Origin: Methylomonas sp. LW13 | GTDB taxonomy: Bacteria; Pseudomonadota; Gammaproteobacteria; Methylococcales; Methylomonadaceae | Direction: 5' to 3' | Length of the DNA: 64,000 bases | Assembly (NCBI RefSeq): GCF_016865255.1 | Contig: NZ_CP033381.1 | Location: forward strand, 1,426,001 to 1,490,000 | Shown: positions 9,780 through 18,222 of the stretch, piece by piece | Layout: each line of letters begins with the position of its first letter | Numbering within the stretch: position 1 is the first letter of the stretch | Notes under the pieces: generated by a model | What the model saw: only the letters and a program-made list of their open reading frames with translations | Databases searched by the model: none | Told to the model about the DNA's origin: nothing | Translations under genes and position numbers: made by a program

Positions 9780-10097
9780 TCACTTACCGTCATGACGGAC
9801 ATAGACATCGTCCGGTGCGGCAACCACGGCCGTCGAATCGATCACCAGGTAACCCGCATCACTGAGTTTCTTGGCTTGGGCTTGCCAGTCATCGACGATC
9901 TTGGCCATTTGTTCTTGCGTGGCATTCGGCGGAATTGATTGAATCAATTTGGCCCGATCCAGTACGAACACTGGTGTGACCAGATTCAACCGAGCAATCG
10001 GTTGCTGTAATTGCTGATAAGCTGCCAACCAACCGCCCACACTGCCTAAACTGGCCGTGATCAAGACAACACTCAGCCATTGCGATTTAGCGTCCAT
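9780..10097 (-). CDS. trbI: TrbI-like small conjugal transfer protein
   Basis: A 105-residue single-span inner-membrane protein: a short cytoplasmic start, a hydrophobic stretch (WLSVVLITASLGSVGGWLAA, about 7-26), then a periplasmic part with TPVFVLDRAKLIQ and an acidic helix. F-type TrbI proteins, which affect pilus retraction, lie directly after TraC and have this size and topology, and the TPV-F-D-x-K-x-(L/I) segment is typical of the family. Identity is inferred from position and topology rather than strong motifs. It overlaps the traC end by 11 bases. Confidence 0.7.
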   Translation of the reverse strand: MDAKSQWLSVVLITASLGSVGGWLAAYQQLQQPIARLNLVTPVFVLDRAKLIQSIPPNATQEQMAKIVDDWQAQAKKLSDAGYLVIDSTAVVAAPDDVYVRHDGK

Positions 10098-12501
10098 GGC
10101 TTACCTCCCGAGGTTTAGATTTACGATTGTCGAGCAGTTGCTGAATGGCATCGCCGAGAGATAGTCCTTGTCTACGCAGCTGCTTGAGTGCCTGCACATC
10201 TTCCGGTTTGGTCGAGAAAAGAATGCGTTTGAATGGATCGACAATAAGTCGGCCGATACCGGAGCCCATCTCGGTGATAAAGAAAATCTCGGAATAGGCA
10301 CCGGGTAAGGTATGCACGGTTTTCAGGAGTTCATAGCCGCCGTCCGACAACGGCAAACGACGATCCTGTTTCATGCCTTCGATGACTTCGGCTTTTTGTC
10401 CGAGCAAATACATATTGGCCGAGTTCTCGACGATGGCTCGGCCGGCTGCATTACGGTATAAGTCATTGACCGATTGAGTGATCGTGACTGCCGCGCCGCC
10501 ATACTTTCGAAAGCGCCGGTAGCCATGTTCCATGAACTTGGCGACATCGCCTTCGGTGAGCAAATCCCAGGCTTCGTCGATGATCACGATCTTGGGTCGA
10601 TTGCGTTCACCGAGATACATCTCCTGCTGGATTTGGTAGATCAGTTGCAACAGAACCACTTGTTGCAGATGCTTGCGGCCTTTCAGTTCTTCCAGTTCCA
10701 GCACGGTAAAGTCGCTGGCGAATTTGGCGTTGTTGCGGCCGTTGAAGTAGCGGCCGTATTCGCCTTTGGTGGTGAACGGAAACAACTGTTCGCCGACATC
10801 CTTCAAACGCTGGTCGATTTCGGCACACAACTGTTTGGCAATGTCGTCGACCGACATGGTTTGGGCTTTCTCAGTCCAGAGTTGTTTCAATATCCGCTTG
10901 AGGCCAGCAGTTTGAAAATCGGTCAATTTCTCGGTCGGTGCCGCCATCTGACTGACCAATCCGGCTAACATATCAGCTTCTTCCTCGAAGTTCTGCACGA
11001 TCTCGAACGGATTCATGCAGATCCCGGAACCGTGGGTGAATTTGACGAAATCGCCTTCCAGCACCTCGCACAGATTTTCATACGAGCGGCCAACGTCGAT
11101 CGCCCAGATTTGCGCGCCTTCGGTCAGATAGCTGACGATGATTTCGTTGGTCAGGAAGGATTTGCCTTTACCCGATTCGGCGGCGATACACAGGTTGTAG
11201 TTACCGGTGGTATCGAACAGCGACACCGCCATGTGTTCGCCGTTACGGGAGACGAAATTCAATGTGGGAGTGCCTGTCCCAGCCCAATCGCCGAATAAGG
11301 GCAATAAGGGAATGGCATGGCGGGTGGCGAGGGTGCGATAGCGTTTCAAATCGGCAATCGCCGTGCGCTCAGGACCGAACGGCAAACAGTTGAGGAAAAA
11401 CGGCAGGCAGAAATATTTGTCTTCCAGCAGCTGAAATCCTAGTTCCCGAAAATACACCCGAGCATTCGAGACAGCTGCCGTCTCATCAGATTCATCGCAG
11501 AACAGCAGCACGCCGAAATAACTGCGAATCGGCCGGTCGCCGTCGCCATAGGCTTCGAACAGCACATCGAAATTGTGTTTGCGTTGCACCAACACCGGTA
11601 AAAATCGGGCAATCGGCGTGTTGACCTGATTGGTGATGAATTGCCTAACACCTTCTTGTTTTGATCGGGTGGATTCGGCATCGGGGTAATGTAGGGTCAG
11701 GCTGATCAGGGCATTCTGGCGAATGCCGCGGGTACCGGACAGAATGTCACCGAGATAACTTTTGGCGCTACCAAAGTAAAAGTGATCCGGGGTACGTTTG
11801 GCCGATAGGGTTTTTACGCGTTTGTTGCCCAGCCAAATACCTTTTTCGTCGGTTTGTAAGGCATTGTCGTAATCCAGCAATTGGTCGCGGATCAGTTGCG
11901 TCGGATCGCATTCCGGTACTACGCGATCTTTCCAGCCGGCATCCGAGTGCCAGTTGAGGATGGTATTCAGCACTCGCACATATTGATCAGCGTCCAGGAC
12001 AGCAGGATAAAGACCGATGGTCGACAAAGATTGCTGAGTGGCGAGTTGTAATTCCGTTGCCCGGCGAATTTCCGCTTCACTGGGTCTGGGATTAGCGATG
12101 GGTAATTTCACCGTGACGATGACATGACTGCGTCGCAGCCGAGCGCCCGAAATGGATTCCGGAGGTTTCGTGGTGCCTTGACGTAGGAAGTCGATGCTGG
12201 CCCCGGTCATCGTTTTATAGGTCTGTTTTTGCTGCTTTAGGCGCCGGGTTTGCATCACCGCCAGCGATTCTTCAATATCCGGTGAAGTCCAAAGGCTGAC
12301 TTGCAATAAGGTATCGGTCGGCCAGTCTTGATTGAGAAGAACGTTGACCCTAGCCGAAACACTGGGATCGGCCCCGGTCAATGGCCGGCAGATAAAGCCA
12401 AAACCGATGCTGGAATCGGCCAGCAAAAACAGATGGTGGTCGTGGTCATAAGCGAGGGTTGAAAAAAGCGTATCGGCGGTATGGATTCTGGACTGTTTCA
12501 T
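10087..12501 (-). CDS. traC: Type IV secretion ATPase TraC (VirB4 family)
   Basis: An 804-residue cytoplasmic ATPase that powers pilus assembly and substrate transfer at the inner membrane. The N-terminal half is the TraC_F_IV region. The motor domain has Walker A AESGKGKS (441-448), Walker B KIVIIDEAWD near 660 and the downstream VTITQSVNDLY sensor-like segment of VirB4 proteins. The ATG overlaps the stop of the upstream PLMP gene (ATGA), with a GAGGAGGA ribosome site inside that gene, so traC translation should depend on translation of the small gene. Length is normal for TraC. Confidence 0.96.
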   Translation of the reverse strand: MKQSRIHTADTLFSTLAYDHDHHLFLLADSSIGFGFICRPLTGADPSVSARVNVLLNQDWPTDTLLQVSLWTSPDIEESLAVMQTRRLKQQKQTYKTMTGASIDFLRQGTTKPPESISGARLRRSHVIVTVKLPIANPRPSEAEIRRATELQLATQQSLSTIGLYPAVLDADQYVRVLNTILNWHSDAGWKDRVVPECDPTQLIRDQLLDYDNALQTDEKGIWLGNKRVKTLSAKRTPDHFYFGSAKSYLGDILSGTRGIRQNALISLTLHYPDAESTRSKQEGVRQFITNQVNTPIARFLPVLVQRKHNFDVLFEAYGDGDRPIRSYFGVLLFCDESDETAAVSNARVYFRELGFQLLEDKYFCLPFFLNCLPFGPERTAIADLKRYRTLATRHAIPLLPLFGDWAGTGTPTLNFVSRNGEHMAVSLFDTTGNYNLCIAAESGKGKSFLTNEIIVSYLTEGAQIWAIDVGRSYENLCEVLEGDFVKFTHGSGICMNPFEIVQNFEEEADMLAGLVSQMAAPTEKLTDFQTAGLKRILKQLWTEKAQTMSVDDIAKQLCAEIDQRLKDVGEQLFPFTTKGEYGRYFNGRNNAKFASDFTVLELEELKGRKHLQQVVLLQLIYQIQQEMYLGERNRPKIVIIDEAWDLLTEGDVAKFMEHGYRRFRKYGGAAVTITQSVNDLYRNAAGRAIVENSANMYLLGQKAEVIEGMKQDRRLPLSDGGYELLKTVHTLPGAYSEIFFITEMGSGIGRLIVDPFKRILFSTKPEDVQALKQLRRQGLSLGDAIQQLLDNRKSKPREVSHGR

Positions 12502-12761
12502 GCCGATTCCTCCTCGGCGTATAACAAACGCATGGTTTCGGCCTGGTTTTGTAGCAGCAATCTAATGGTGTAGGGATGCCGACTGACGCGGACCGCGCGT
12601 TTCTTGCGCAGCAGTTCCCGCGCTCGCGCCGGATGGCACGGATTGATTGGTTTACCATCGGCGGCCTGAACGCGAACCGTGCGATCAGTCTTGTGTTCTG
12701 GGTTACGGCGGTTGCCCGCCGTCATCTCGGTAACGGGGTGTGGTCCGGTAATGTTGCTCAT
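12498..12761 (-). CDS. Free-standing PLMP/RRXRR-domain protein (IscB N-terminus-like)
   Basis: An 87-residue protein with no accepted role in conjugation that I know. Residues about 29-70 read VRVQAADGKPINPCHPARA then RELLRKKRAVRVSRHPYTIR. This is the pattern KP-(L/I)-(M/N)-P-C-x-P-x-R-A-R-x-L-L...A-x-V-x-R-x-x-P-(F/Y)-T-I-R-L seen at the N-terminus of IscB/IsrB and of RRXRR-HNH proteins (PLMP domain). No RuvC or HNH part follows: the gene ends at the traC start. The ATG at 12761 lies 7 bases after the traA stop with an AAGG site overlapping that stop; a longer frame to 12836 runs into traA and is unlikely. Basic overall. Function is unknown; nucleic-acid binding is an inference from the domain. 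Confidence 0.75.
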   Translation of the reverse strand: MSNITGPHPVTEMTAGNRRNPEHKTDRTVRVQAADGKPINPCHPARARELLRKKRAVRVSRHPYTIRLLLQNQAETMRLLYAEEESA

Positions 12762-12768
12762 GACAACC

Positions 12769-13068
12769 TTATAGTGTCGCGGTGACAATATTGGTGATGA
12801 TGGTCGGTGCCGCAAATAGACCCACGCCGCTGGCAATACCCAGCACGAAGCCCATGATGCTTCCGCGTACCACCCCTGCGACTAAACCGACAATCACGAA
12901 GACGATGGCGATAATCCGACCCAGCAAACCTTCGACCCAGCCAGTCAGCAAGGTCCAGACGTTGTTGAACTCGGTACCGCCGGCACCGGCCATGGCGTCG
13001 GGCGCCAACAACACAAAAAACAAGGAAGCCAGGGCAACTAGAACCCCGGTTCGATAGGATACTTTCAT
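12769..13068 (-). CDS. traA: Conjugative pilin TraA
   Basis: A 99-residue prepilin. A signal peptide (MKVSYRTGVLVALASLFFVL then LAPDAMA) is followed by a likely cleavage before GAGGTEFNNVW, leaving a mature subunit of about 70 residues with two hydrophobic helices (IIAIVFVIVGLVAGVV and IMGFVLGIASGVGLF) separated by a short RGS turn. That is the layout of F-type pilins. The ATG at 13068 has a GAGG site 9 bases upstream; an earlier frame start at 13083 has none. About 120 bases separate it from traV, the largest gap in the tra operon, which may hold its own promoter or processing site. Confidence 0.88.
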   Translation of the reverse strand: MKVSYRTGVLVALASLFFVLLAPDAMAGAGGTEFNNVWTLLTGWVEGLLGRIIAIVFVIVGLVAGVVRGSIMGFVLGIASGVGLFAAPTIITNIVTATL

Positions 13069-13191
13069 ACAAGACGACCTCATAGTTGAATGACGACGGT
13101 TGCCCGTCCGATCTCGGAAGCTTGCTCCGGCTCAACATCAGCGGTCGCCCGCTAAGACTCGCCGATCCCGAAGGTCACGGCGGTGAAGAAT

Positions 13192-13716
13192 TTAGTTTTT
13201 GGCGGCTGGGCTGTTCAGCGTGGATGGCAAACCACGCGATTCCAAATCATCGTTATCCAATGCCTGATGTTTTTCAGGAGGCCTTTGCTCGACTTGCAGA
13301 GGAATGAGCGATGGACTCAAGGTCGGCGCCGACTTGCCGATCATCCATCGTCTTGGTTCCAGTTCGGTGTAGACATAGTTCGATACCATCAGATCGCCTT
13401 CGGCATCTTCCCAAGGAGCGATCCAGATGCGCATGACTTGCGAAGGGGTACGAATCGGCGTGGGGTCTTCGATTTTGGGCACCGGTTGTTGCATGGGAAC
13501 GCTGGGCGCTGGTGGGGTTTGTGACTCCGAATGACCAGCCTGCTGGCCGGCGTCCTCTTGCAATCCGGGATTGGTCACTTGATAGGCCTGTGTGGTCGAT
13601 AAACACTGCGGTTCATCCGGCATACCTTTACAGCCGTACTGGGTTGCGCAGCCAGTGACAAGTACCCACATCAAACTGGAGATGATGAATAATGAAATTT
13701 GGCGATAACGTGTCAT
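13192..13716 (-). CDS. traV: T4SS outer-membrane lipoprotein TraV (VirB7-like)
   Basis: A 174-residue lipoprotein of the outer-membrane core complex. The lipobox VTGC places the lipidated Cys at residue 23. It is followed by the TraV signature YGC-KGMP...C with Cys29 and Cys38, then a Pro/Gln-rich linker and the segment MRIWIAPWEDAEGDL typical of the family (the region that contacts TraK and TraB). The ATG overlaps the dsbC stop in an ATGA junction. It is followed by traA, as in SXT-type operons. Confidence 0.93.
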   Translation of the reverse strand: MTRYRQISLFIISSLMWVLVTGCATQYGCKGMPDEPQCLSTTQAYQVTNPGLQEDAGQQAGHSESQTPPAPSVPMQQPVPKIEDPTPIRTPSQVMRIWIAPWEDAEGDLMVSNYVYTELEPRRWMIGKSAPTLSPSLIPLQVEQRPPEKHQALDNDDLESRGLPSTLNSPAAKN

Positions 13717-14519
13717 GGCTTTTTCTCCATTTTCGTAGGTTCAGGAGCGGTTGCGGCCGATACGGCATTTGGTTTGTTGGCCAACCAATCGGCCAAGATA
13801 TCGGGTGCGCCACTATGCGTGCGACCATCTGGAGCAATCAGGAATGGCACCCCTTGCAAGCCAAATAGCTTGGCGGTAACGATGGCTTTCTGTAACGGCT
13901 CTTTGTTGCATTGCTTGGGCTGCTCGGTCGGTAACCCGGCGTAATCCTGTTTCAACAGCCGTTCGCGCACCGCGTCTTTGGCTTTGGCATCTGGTGAACC
14001 CAACTGACACGCCAGTTGCACGACGATGTTTTGCGATTCGGCACCCAGGATCGGCACCATCACCAGCTTGAAGGTGTATTTGTCTTTAAGGGCTTGCAGA
14101 TCTTTCATGACTTTGCCGCAATACGGACAACGTGGATCGATGAACACCAAGACCGATTCCTTGCCATGTCCGACCGTGACCGGGCCCAGATCGTCGACAT
14201 TCAGCTTCATCCGCGACAGATCGATGCGATTGGCGATTTTGTCGATGTCAGGCAAATCCTTGATTTCCTGCTGGGTCCAGACATCCATCAGCTTGCCGCC
14301 GTAAAGCGCAAAGCGACCGTTACTGGAAATGAACACGGTTTGTGCGCCGGTCTTGACCATTTTCAATCCGCTGATTGGCAAATCCTGCATGCCGTCGATT
14401 TTGATCGACAGTAAGCTGGCGGCAATGCCGGAGGCTGCTACCTTTGGCGGATTGTCGGCAAAGGTGGCTGAAGCAAATATCAGCAATGATAGGAGTAAGC
14501 TGGTATGGCGTAGATTCAT
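13713..14519 (-). CDS. dsbC: DsbC-type thiol-disulfide isomerase of the transfer operon
   Basis: A 268-residue periplasmic thioredoxin-fold protein that would reshuffle disulfides in the Cys-rich TraN, TraU and TraV. It has a signal peptide (RHTSLLLSLLIFASATFA), an N-terminal DsbC dimerisation-type region, the active site CPYC (131-134) after VLVFIDPR, and a GVPFLI cis-Pro loop. A C-terminal Ala/Pro/Lys tail follows. The ATG at 14519 (GGAA site, clean signal peptide) is chosen; the frame is open to an ATG at 14537 without a ribosome site. It sits between traB and traV, as in IncC/SXT elements. Confidence 0.9.
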   Translation of the reverse strand: MNLRHTSLLLSLLIFASATFADNPPKVAASGIAASLLSIKIDGMQDLPISGLKMVKTGAQTVFISSNGRFALYGGKLMDVWTQQEIKDLPDIDKIANRIDLSRMKLNVDDLGPVTVGHGKESVLVFIDPRCPYCGKVMKDLQALKDKYTFKLVMVPILGAESQNIVVQLACQLGSPDAKAKDAVRERLLKQDYAGLPTEQPKQCNKEPLQKAIVTAKLFGLQGVPFLIAPDGRTHSGAPDILADWLANKPNAVSAATAPEPTKMEKKP

Positions 14520-14548
14520 ATTATTGTTCCGGATCATGGGTTGAATAA

Positions 14549-15928
14549 TCAGCTTGGAGTTTTGAGTTTCAATGCCGTGCCTTTCTGCACGATGAAATTG
14601 ACTTGGCGGGTGGCGTCGACTTCGATGACCGGGTAAATCTCTTCCGCCATGTCCATGTAAAAATGCGACAGTCGTTCCATCGCGTAACCAGCGCCTTTCA
14701 AGGCACCGCCTTCCATTGATTGCGAGGAAAAGGCACTTTGGAACGGTGTGCTTCCTGCCAGGCTGCCCAGTCCTCCGGTCATCAGCACCGGAATCTGGTT
14801 ACGGCCGAAGGCATCGGAAAAGCCTCTTAAAAATCCGGCCATCATTGATTGCGCGAGTAGGGCGCCTTGTTTGGAAACGACGCGACCGCGCACACCGTTC
14901 TTCCCGTCTTCGCCGGTCGCATAGGCGTTCATGGGTACCTCGATCACGCCACCGTCCTGGCGCACGCAGGAAAAGGTCTCGCCACGAAAATAGGCGCGTT
15001 CGGCACTCAAGTCGCCAAAGCCGGCGGCGAGCAGAAAACATTCGCGGACATCGGCGTGGAAGCGGTTGGGCAGAATGGCTTCCTTCTTGATGCGGAACAG
15101 CACCGGCATCGGTTCTTTCTTGGCTTTTTTGCCGGTCGGTGCATCCAGGCCGTTTAATAAAACGCCAGTCAGGACGCTGCCGGCAGGGATAAAGACATCA
15201 CTGCGTGCTGTGGCATTTGCCGAACCGTTTTCGCCAGCGGCTTTAGCATCCGTTGTAGGTGTGGACGCTTTTTCTTCCTTGATGACCCGAATCTGCATCG
15301 CTACAGGCGTTTGTGCATTGGCACCGGTTCGTCCGCCCGAGATACCGGCATTGCCAGTCGTCGGTGACGGAATCGCAGCCTGTTCAAAGACGCTGTTCAG
15401 ATCTTCTTGAGCGGTATTGGGTCTAGTCGAGTTGTAACGGCGGCCAGCATAATTAGGTGACGGCGTATTGTTGCCAGTTGCGGCGTTGTTGGTATCAGCA
15501 TCATCAGTAGGTGGTATCGTTGTTGTGGATTTGTTTTTCAACGACTCGACTTCACCGCTGACGGCTTTGAGTTTGGCTTCATAGGCTTCCCGTTCGGCGC
15601 TAGTCCATTGCTTGAAACGCAGTTCATCGGATTGCTGCTCGCGCTTTTGTTGTTCTTCAATCGCAGCTAACCGCCGCCCTTGCTCTTCGTTCTTTTGCAG
15701 CAGATCGCGAAGCTGGGAGGAAATGCCGTCGATGCCTAGTGAACGAGGATCGCTGTCGGTCAGGATGTGCTGAATCGTCGCTTGTTTACTGGTCGGCTTG
15801 GCGATTTCCGGTGAAACAGAGGCCAAAGCAATGATGGTTGCCAATAGCACGGTGCCGATACTGCCTACCGCGACATTGCGCTTGGCGGTAGGACTCAAAC
15901 GTGACCACCAGTTGTCCATGCTGGCCAT
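14549..15928 (-). CDS. traB: T4SS core protein TraB (VirB10 family)
   Basis: A 459-residue envelope-spanning scaffold of the secretion channel. A short cytoplasmic start is followed by one membrane span (about 19-38), a coiled coil rich in Gln/Glu/Lys (about 68-133), a Thr/Pro/Asn-rich linker and the C-terminal VirB10/TrbI beta-barrel region with FIPAGSVLTGVLLNGLDAP and the late segment AEEIYPVIEVDATRQVNFIV. The start at 15928 overlaps the traK stop (TGATG); a longer frame to 16084 lies inside traK and is rejected. It forms the outer-membrane core complex with TraK and TraV. Confidence 0.95.
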   Translation of the reverse strand: MASMDNWWSRLSPTAKRNVAVGSIGTVLLATIIALASVSPEIAKPTSKQATIQHILTDSDPRSLGIDGISSQLRDLLQKNEEQGRRLAAIEEQQKREQQSDELRFKQWTSAEREAYEAKLKAVSGEVESLKNKSTTTIPPTDDADTNNAATGNNTPSPNYAGRRYNSTRPNTAQEDLNSVFEQAAIPSPTTGNAGISGGRTGANAQTPVAMQIRVIKEEKASTPTTDAKAAGENGSANATARSDVFIPAGSVLTGVLLNGLDAPTGKKAKKEPMPVLFRIKKEAILPNRFHADVRECFLLAAGFGDLSAERAYFRGETFSCVRQDGGVIEVPMNAYATGEDGKNGVRGRVVSKQGALLAQSMMAGFLRGFSDAFGRNQIPVLMTGGLGSLAGSTPFQSAFSSQSMEGGALKGAGYAMERLSHFYMDMAEEIYPVIEVDATRQVNFIVQKGTALKLKTPS

Positions 15929-16890
15929 CAGGGTTGACTCCCATTGAGCAATGACGGTCTGAGCGTCGATGATGTTTCCGGTGTATGTCTGACCGCAACA
16001 TAGAGCTCGGTGGATTCGTTCTGTCCCAGTACGACTTTGGGCCAGCTGGCAACAGCTAACACCTCGTCTTTGGTGGTTGCACAAGATCGCTCGTCAAACT
16101 CCAGGGGCTCCATGCCGGTATTACGCGCCAGACCGACCAGAATCAGCATGTCGTGTCCTTCCAGTACCTGGCCAGTTTTAATCTGAACGAGGTCTTGCAA
16201 GCACTGAATATGTTCGCCCTTGCTTGGATCGCGCAGGGAAAAGCCTGGCGGTGTCTTTTGCAGGCCCAGGTCGCGGAATAGCTTTTTAATTTGGGCGATG
16301 TAGGCTTGTTCCTGATCGCTGGTTTTGCCTGAAGAGGTACTGGGCGATTGCAGTTTGCTCAACAGCTTGTAACTGTCTTTATCCAGGCTGAGATGGATTT
16401 CCCGTGCCGGAATACGTTTGGGGATCAAGGTCAGCGACAAGGCGATGTCCTGGTTGTCGCCAGGAGTGATGTATAAGGTCACCGGCGTTTCGTCGGCCGT
16501 GGCGACGTAGACGATTTTGCCTTTGGTGCTAGTGGTCGCTTGGCTGGTCGTTGTGACTACGGGATGTTCGAAGGGGGTGACCAGGCGATTCAAATGGCCG
16601 ACGGCAATCGGCATCAGTTCGTTGATGCCGGGTTTGACTTGAATGTGTTGCGGACCAACGGAGGTTGTCGATGCAATTGCTGCCTGTTGCTTGGCCGTTT
16701 GCAATACGCTGGCATCGACCGGCGGAAGCTCGATGCCCAAATCCGTTTGCTGTCCAGCTGACTCGCCTGCTGGCGGCAAAGGATCTGCTACCGTGGTAAC
16801 CAGCGGTAAAACGGTCACGGGTAATTCATCCGCAGATAAGGCAGTGCTAACGGTCAGCAGTAACAAAAATGACGGTAATGATCGTTTCAT
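15928..16890 (-). CDS. traK: T4SS secretin-like protein TraK (VirB9 family)
   Basis: A 320-residue periplasmic/outer-membrane protein of the T4SS core complex. It has a signal peptide (PSFLLLLTVSTALSA), a Pro/Gln-rich N-terminal segment, then the TraK region with ITPGDNQDIALSLTLIPKRI and a C-terminal part with LAVASWPKVVLGQNESTELY that contacts TraV in the family model. It overlaps traE by four bases (ATGA) and traB by one base (TGATG). The order traE-traK-traB is the same as in F and SXT. Confidence 0.92.
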   Translation of the reverse strand: MKRSLPSFLLLLTVSTALSADELPVTVLPLVTTVADPLPPAGESAGQQTDLGIELPPVDASVLQTAKQQAAIASTTSVGPQHIQVKPGINELMPIAVGHLNRLVTPFEHPVVTTTSQATTSTKGKIVYVATADETPVTLYITPGDNQDIALSLTLIPKRIPAREIHLSLDKDSYKLLSKLQSPSTSSGKTSDQEQAYIAQIKKLFRDLGLQKTPPGFSLRDPSKGEHIQCLQDLVQIKTGQVLEGHDMLILVGLARNTGMEPLEFDERSCATTKDEVLAVASWPKVVLGQNESTELYVAVRHTPETSSTLRPSLLNGSQP

Positions 16891-17498
16891 GGTTGAGCCT
16901 CGCGGGTTTGGCCTTGCATTGCTTTCAGTCGATCTAAGGTTCTGGGCGAATCAGGGTAGACATCGATGAACTCCAGTCGAGGCCGGTAGTTCTTGACGGC
17001 GATGATGAATTCGTAGGTACGGGGTTTGATGTCGGGTTTGGAACTGGGGCCTTGGCTTTTGAGCTCGCCGCTGACGAAGACTTTGTTGGTCTCGGCTTCA
17101 TAATCGACATGACGTGGCGTGAAGCTGATTGCCACCCGATCCATCTTGATGGCCTTGATTTGATCGGTCATCGCATCCAGGACGCTACGATAAATATCCG
17201 GTGCCAGCAAAGGCTCGATGGCCACTTTTAGAAAATCGGCGTTGGCTGGTGTGGTGTTGCCGAGCAATTCCGCCATGTACAAGCCCCAGGACTCTTTGAA
17301 CTCACTAGAGGCGCTACTACGCGTTACTTCAACTTCCTGGGTCAACGTAGGGGGCACCAAAATGATGCTGCGCTCGGTACGCCAGGCGGCAAGTGAGGTA
17401 ATCACACAAACGACGAGCAATCCAATGACGACGACTCGGCTAAACCGGTTCTCGGTCTCGTGTCCATCCCAGGTTTGCAGAAAATCCGACCATCTCAT
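16887..17498 (-). CDS. traE: T4SS inner-membrane protein TraE (VirB8-like)
   Basis: A 203-residue bitopic inner-membrane protein that nucleates pilus assembly. One membrane span (about 21-39: VVVIGLLVVCVITSLAAW) is followed by a periplasmic NTF2-like region with SWGLYMAELLGNTTPANADF, a match to TraE proteins. The ATG at 17498 overlaps the traL stop (ATGA); an upstream frame extension to 17564 lies inside traL. It is the second gene of the operon. Confidence 0.93.
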   Translation of the reverse strand: MRWSDFLQTWDGHETENRFSRVVVIGLLVVCVITSLAAWRTERSIILVPPTLTQEVEVTRSSASSEFKESWGLYMAELLGNTTPANADFLKVAIEPLLAPDIYRSVLDAMTDQIKAIKMDRVAISFTPRHVDYEAETNKVFVSGELKSQGPSSKPDIKPRTYEFIIAVKNYRPRLEFIDVYPDSPRTLDRLKAMQGQTREAQP

Positions 17499-17776
17499 GG
17501 CAGGAACCGGCGAATGTAGGGATTGGGGATGGTTCGGGAGCGATTGGGCAACAGACCCAGCCAATACAGCGCATGCAAGGTATAACCATCAGGCCGGTTG
17601 TCCCGAAAGCGCCGGTAAAGTTTGACTGCGATGAAGCCAAGCGCCATGCCCGGAATGAACTGATCAATCAACATGCCAGTGAGCATGCTGACCATGAAGG
17701 GTACGATCTCGTCCGCGCTCCACAGCAAAATGTGGATCGGATCGTCGATCGATTGGGGGATGGCAACGGGTTCCAT
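17495..17776 (-). CDS. traL: T4SS pilus assembly protein TraL
   Basis: A 93-residue inner-membrane protein (VirB3-like role) of F-type systems: IPQSIDDPIHILLWSADEIV, then hydrophobic helices and a basic FRDNRPDGYTLHALYWLGL segment, as in TraL. The ATG at 17776 follows a strong CGGAGG site with 5 bases between; an in-frame ATG at 17800 lacks one. It is the first gene of the roughly 13.5-kb transfer operon that ends with traN, with the large palindrome at 17829-17864 just upstream. Confidence 0.93.
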   Translation of the reverse strand: MEPVAIPQSIDDPIHILLWSADEIVPFMVSMLTGMLIDQFIPGMALGFIAVKLYRRFRDNRPDGYTLHALYWLGLLPNRSRTIPNPYIRRFLP

Positions 17777-17828
17777 AATGACCTCCGGTTGGATGGTCAT
17801 TATTGTGAAGCGGATTTTAAGGAGGTCG

Positions 17829-17864
17829 TTTGCAGCTGATGACGAATTTGCGATCAGCTGTAAA
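17829..17864. promoter_or_regulatory. Palindrome upstream of traL, shared with traI
   Basis: Arms TTTGCAGCTGAT (17829-17840) and ATCAGCTGTAAA (17853-17864) are inverted copies with one mismatch, around GACGAATTTGCG. Over 34 aligned bases it agrees at 27 with the palindrome at 59817-59850 upstream of traI, including the asymmetric core GACGAATT in the same orientation. It lies about 50 bases upstream of the traL start, where an operator or activator site for the transfer operon would be. The regulator is not known from this window. Confidence 0.75.
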
Positions 17865-17992
17865 AATTGACGGCAGGTTGAGAGTTCTATACTTTAAAGA
17901 CCTTTAGCTTGATATTGGATGTAATCCTCTCCGGGGCTAATATTGTCAAGACGTTTCCCGAAGATGGCTCAACCGCACCGTCAATCGACCAT

Positions 17993-18192
17993 CTACAACC
18001 CCAAATCGCTCAAACTGGCATGATCGTCGGGACGGCGGCCCAACGGCCAGTGAAACAAACGCGGCTCTTCCTTGATCGGCAAATCGTTGATGCTGGCAAA
18101 GCGCCGTTGCATGAAACCCTGAGCGTTGAACTCCCAGTTTTCGTTGCCGTATCTGTGGAACCACTGGCCGGAATCGTCGCGCCATTCGTAAG
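17993..18192 (-). pseudogene. C-terminal fragment of a DUF1348 (NTF2-like) gene, cut by the IS3-family element
   Basis: The minus frame ending at the TAG 17993-17995 reads [20 protein letters not shown] and continues with [11 protein letters not shown] and [12 protein letters not shown] to SDLGL. This is the C-terminal third of DUF1348 (nuclear transport factor 2-like) proteins, whose function is not established. The reading stops at the IS end: the residue expected before TYEW would be an Ala codon, but the IS terminal repeat begins there (18193). No N-terminal half is found on the other side of the element, so the gene was deleted or rearranged, not just interrupted. Confidence 0.8.
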
Positions 18193-18222
18193 TGATGTGT
18201 CAACACTAAACCGGACACATAG

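Noticed and set aside
10474-10968. A 164-codon plus-strand frame in traC
   Set aside because: It lies wholly within the traC motor domain on the opposite strand and has no motif; traC is certain from its Walker boxes and length.
12758-13138. A 126-codon minus-strand frame over traA
   Set aside because: It overlaps the pilin gene in another frame, is rich in Arg and Cys without order, and has no family pattern. It is a shadow of traA.
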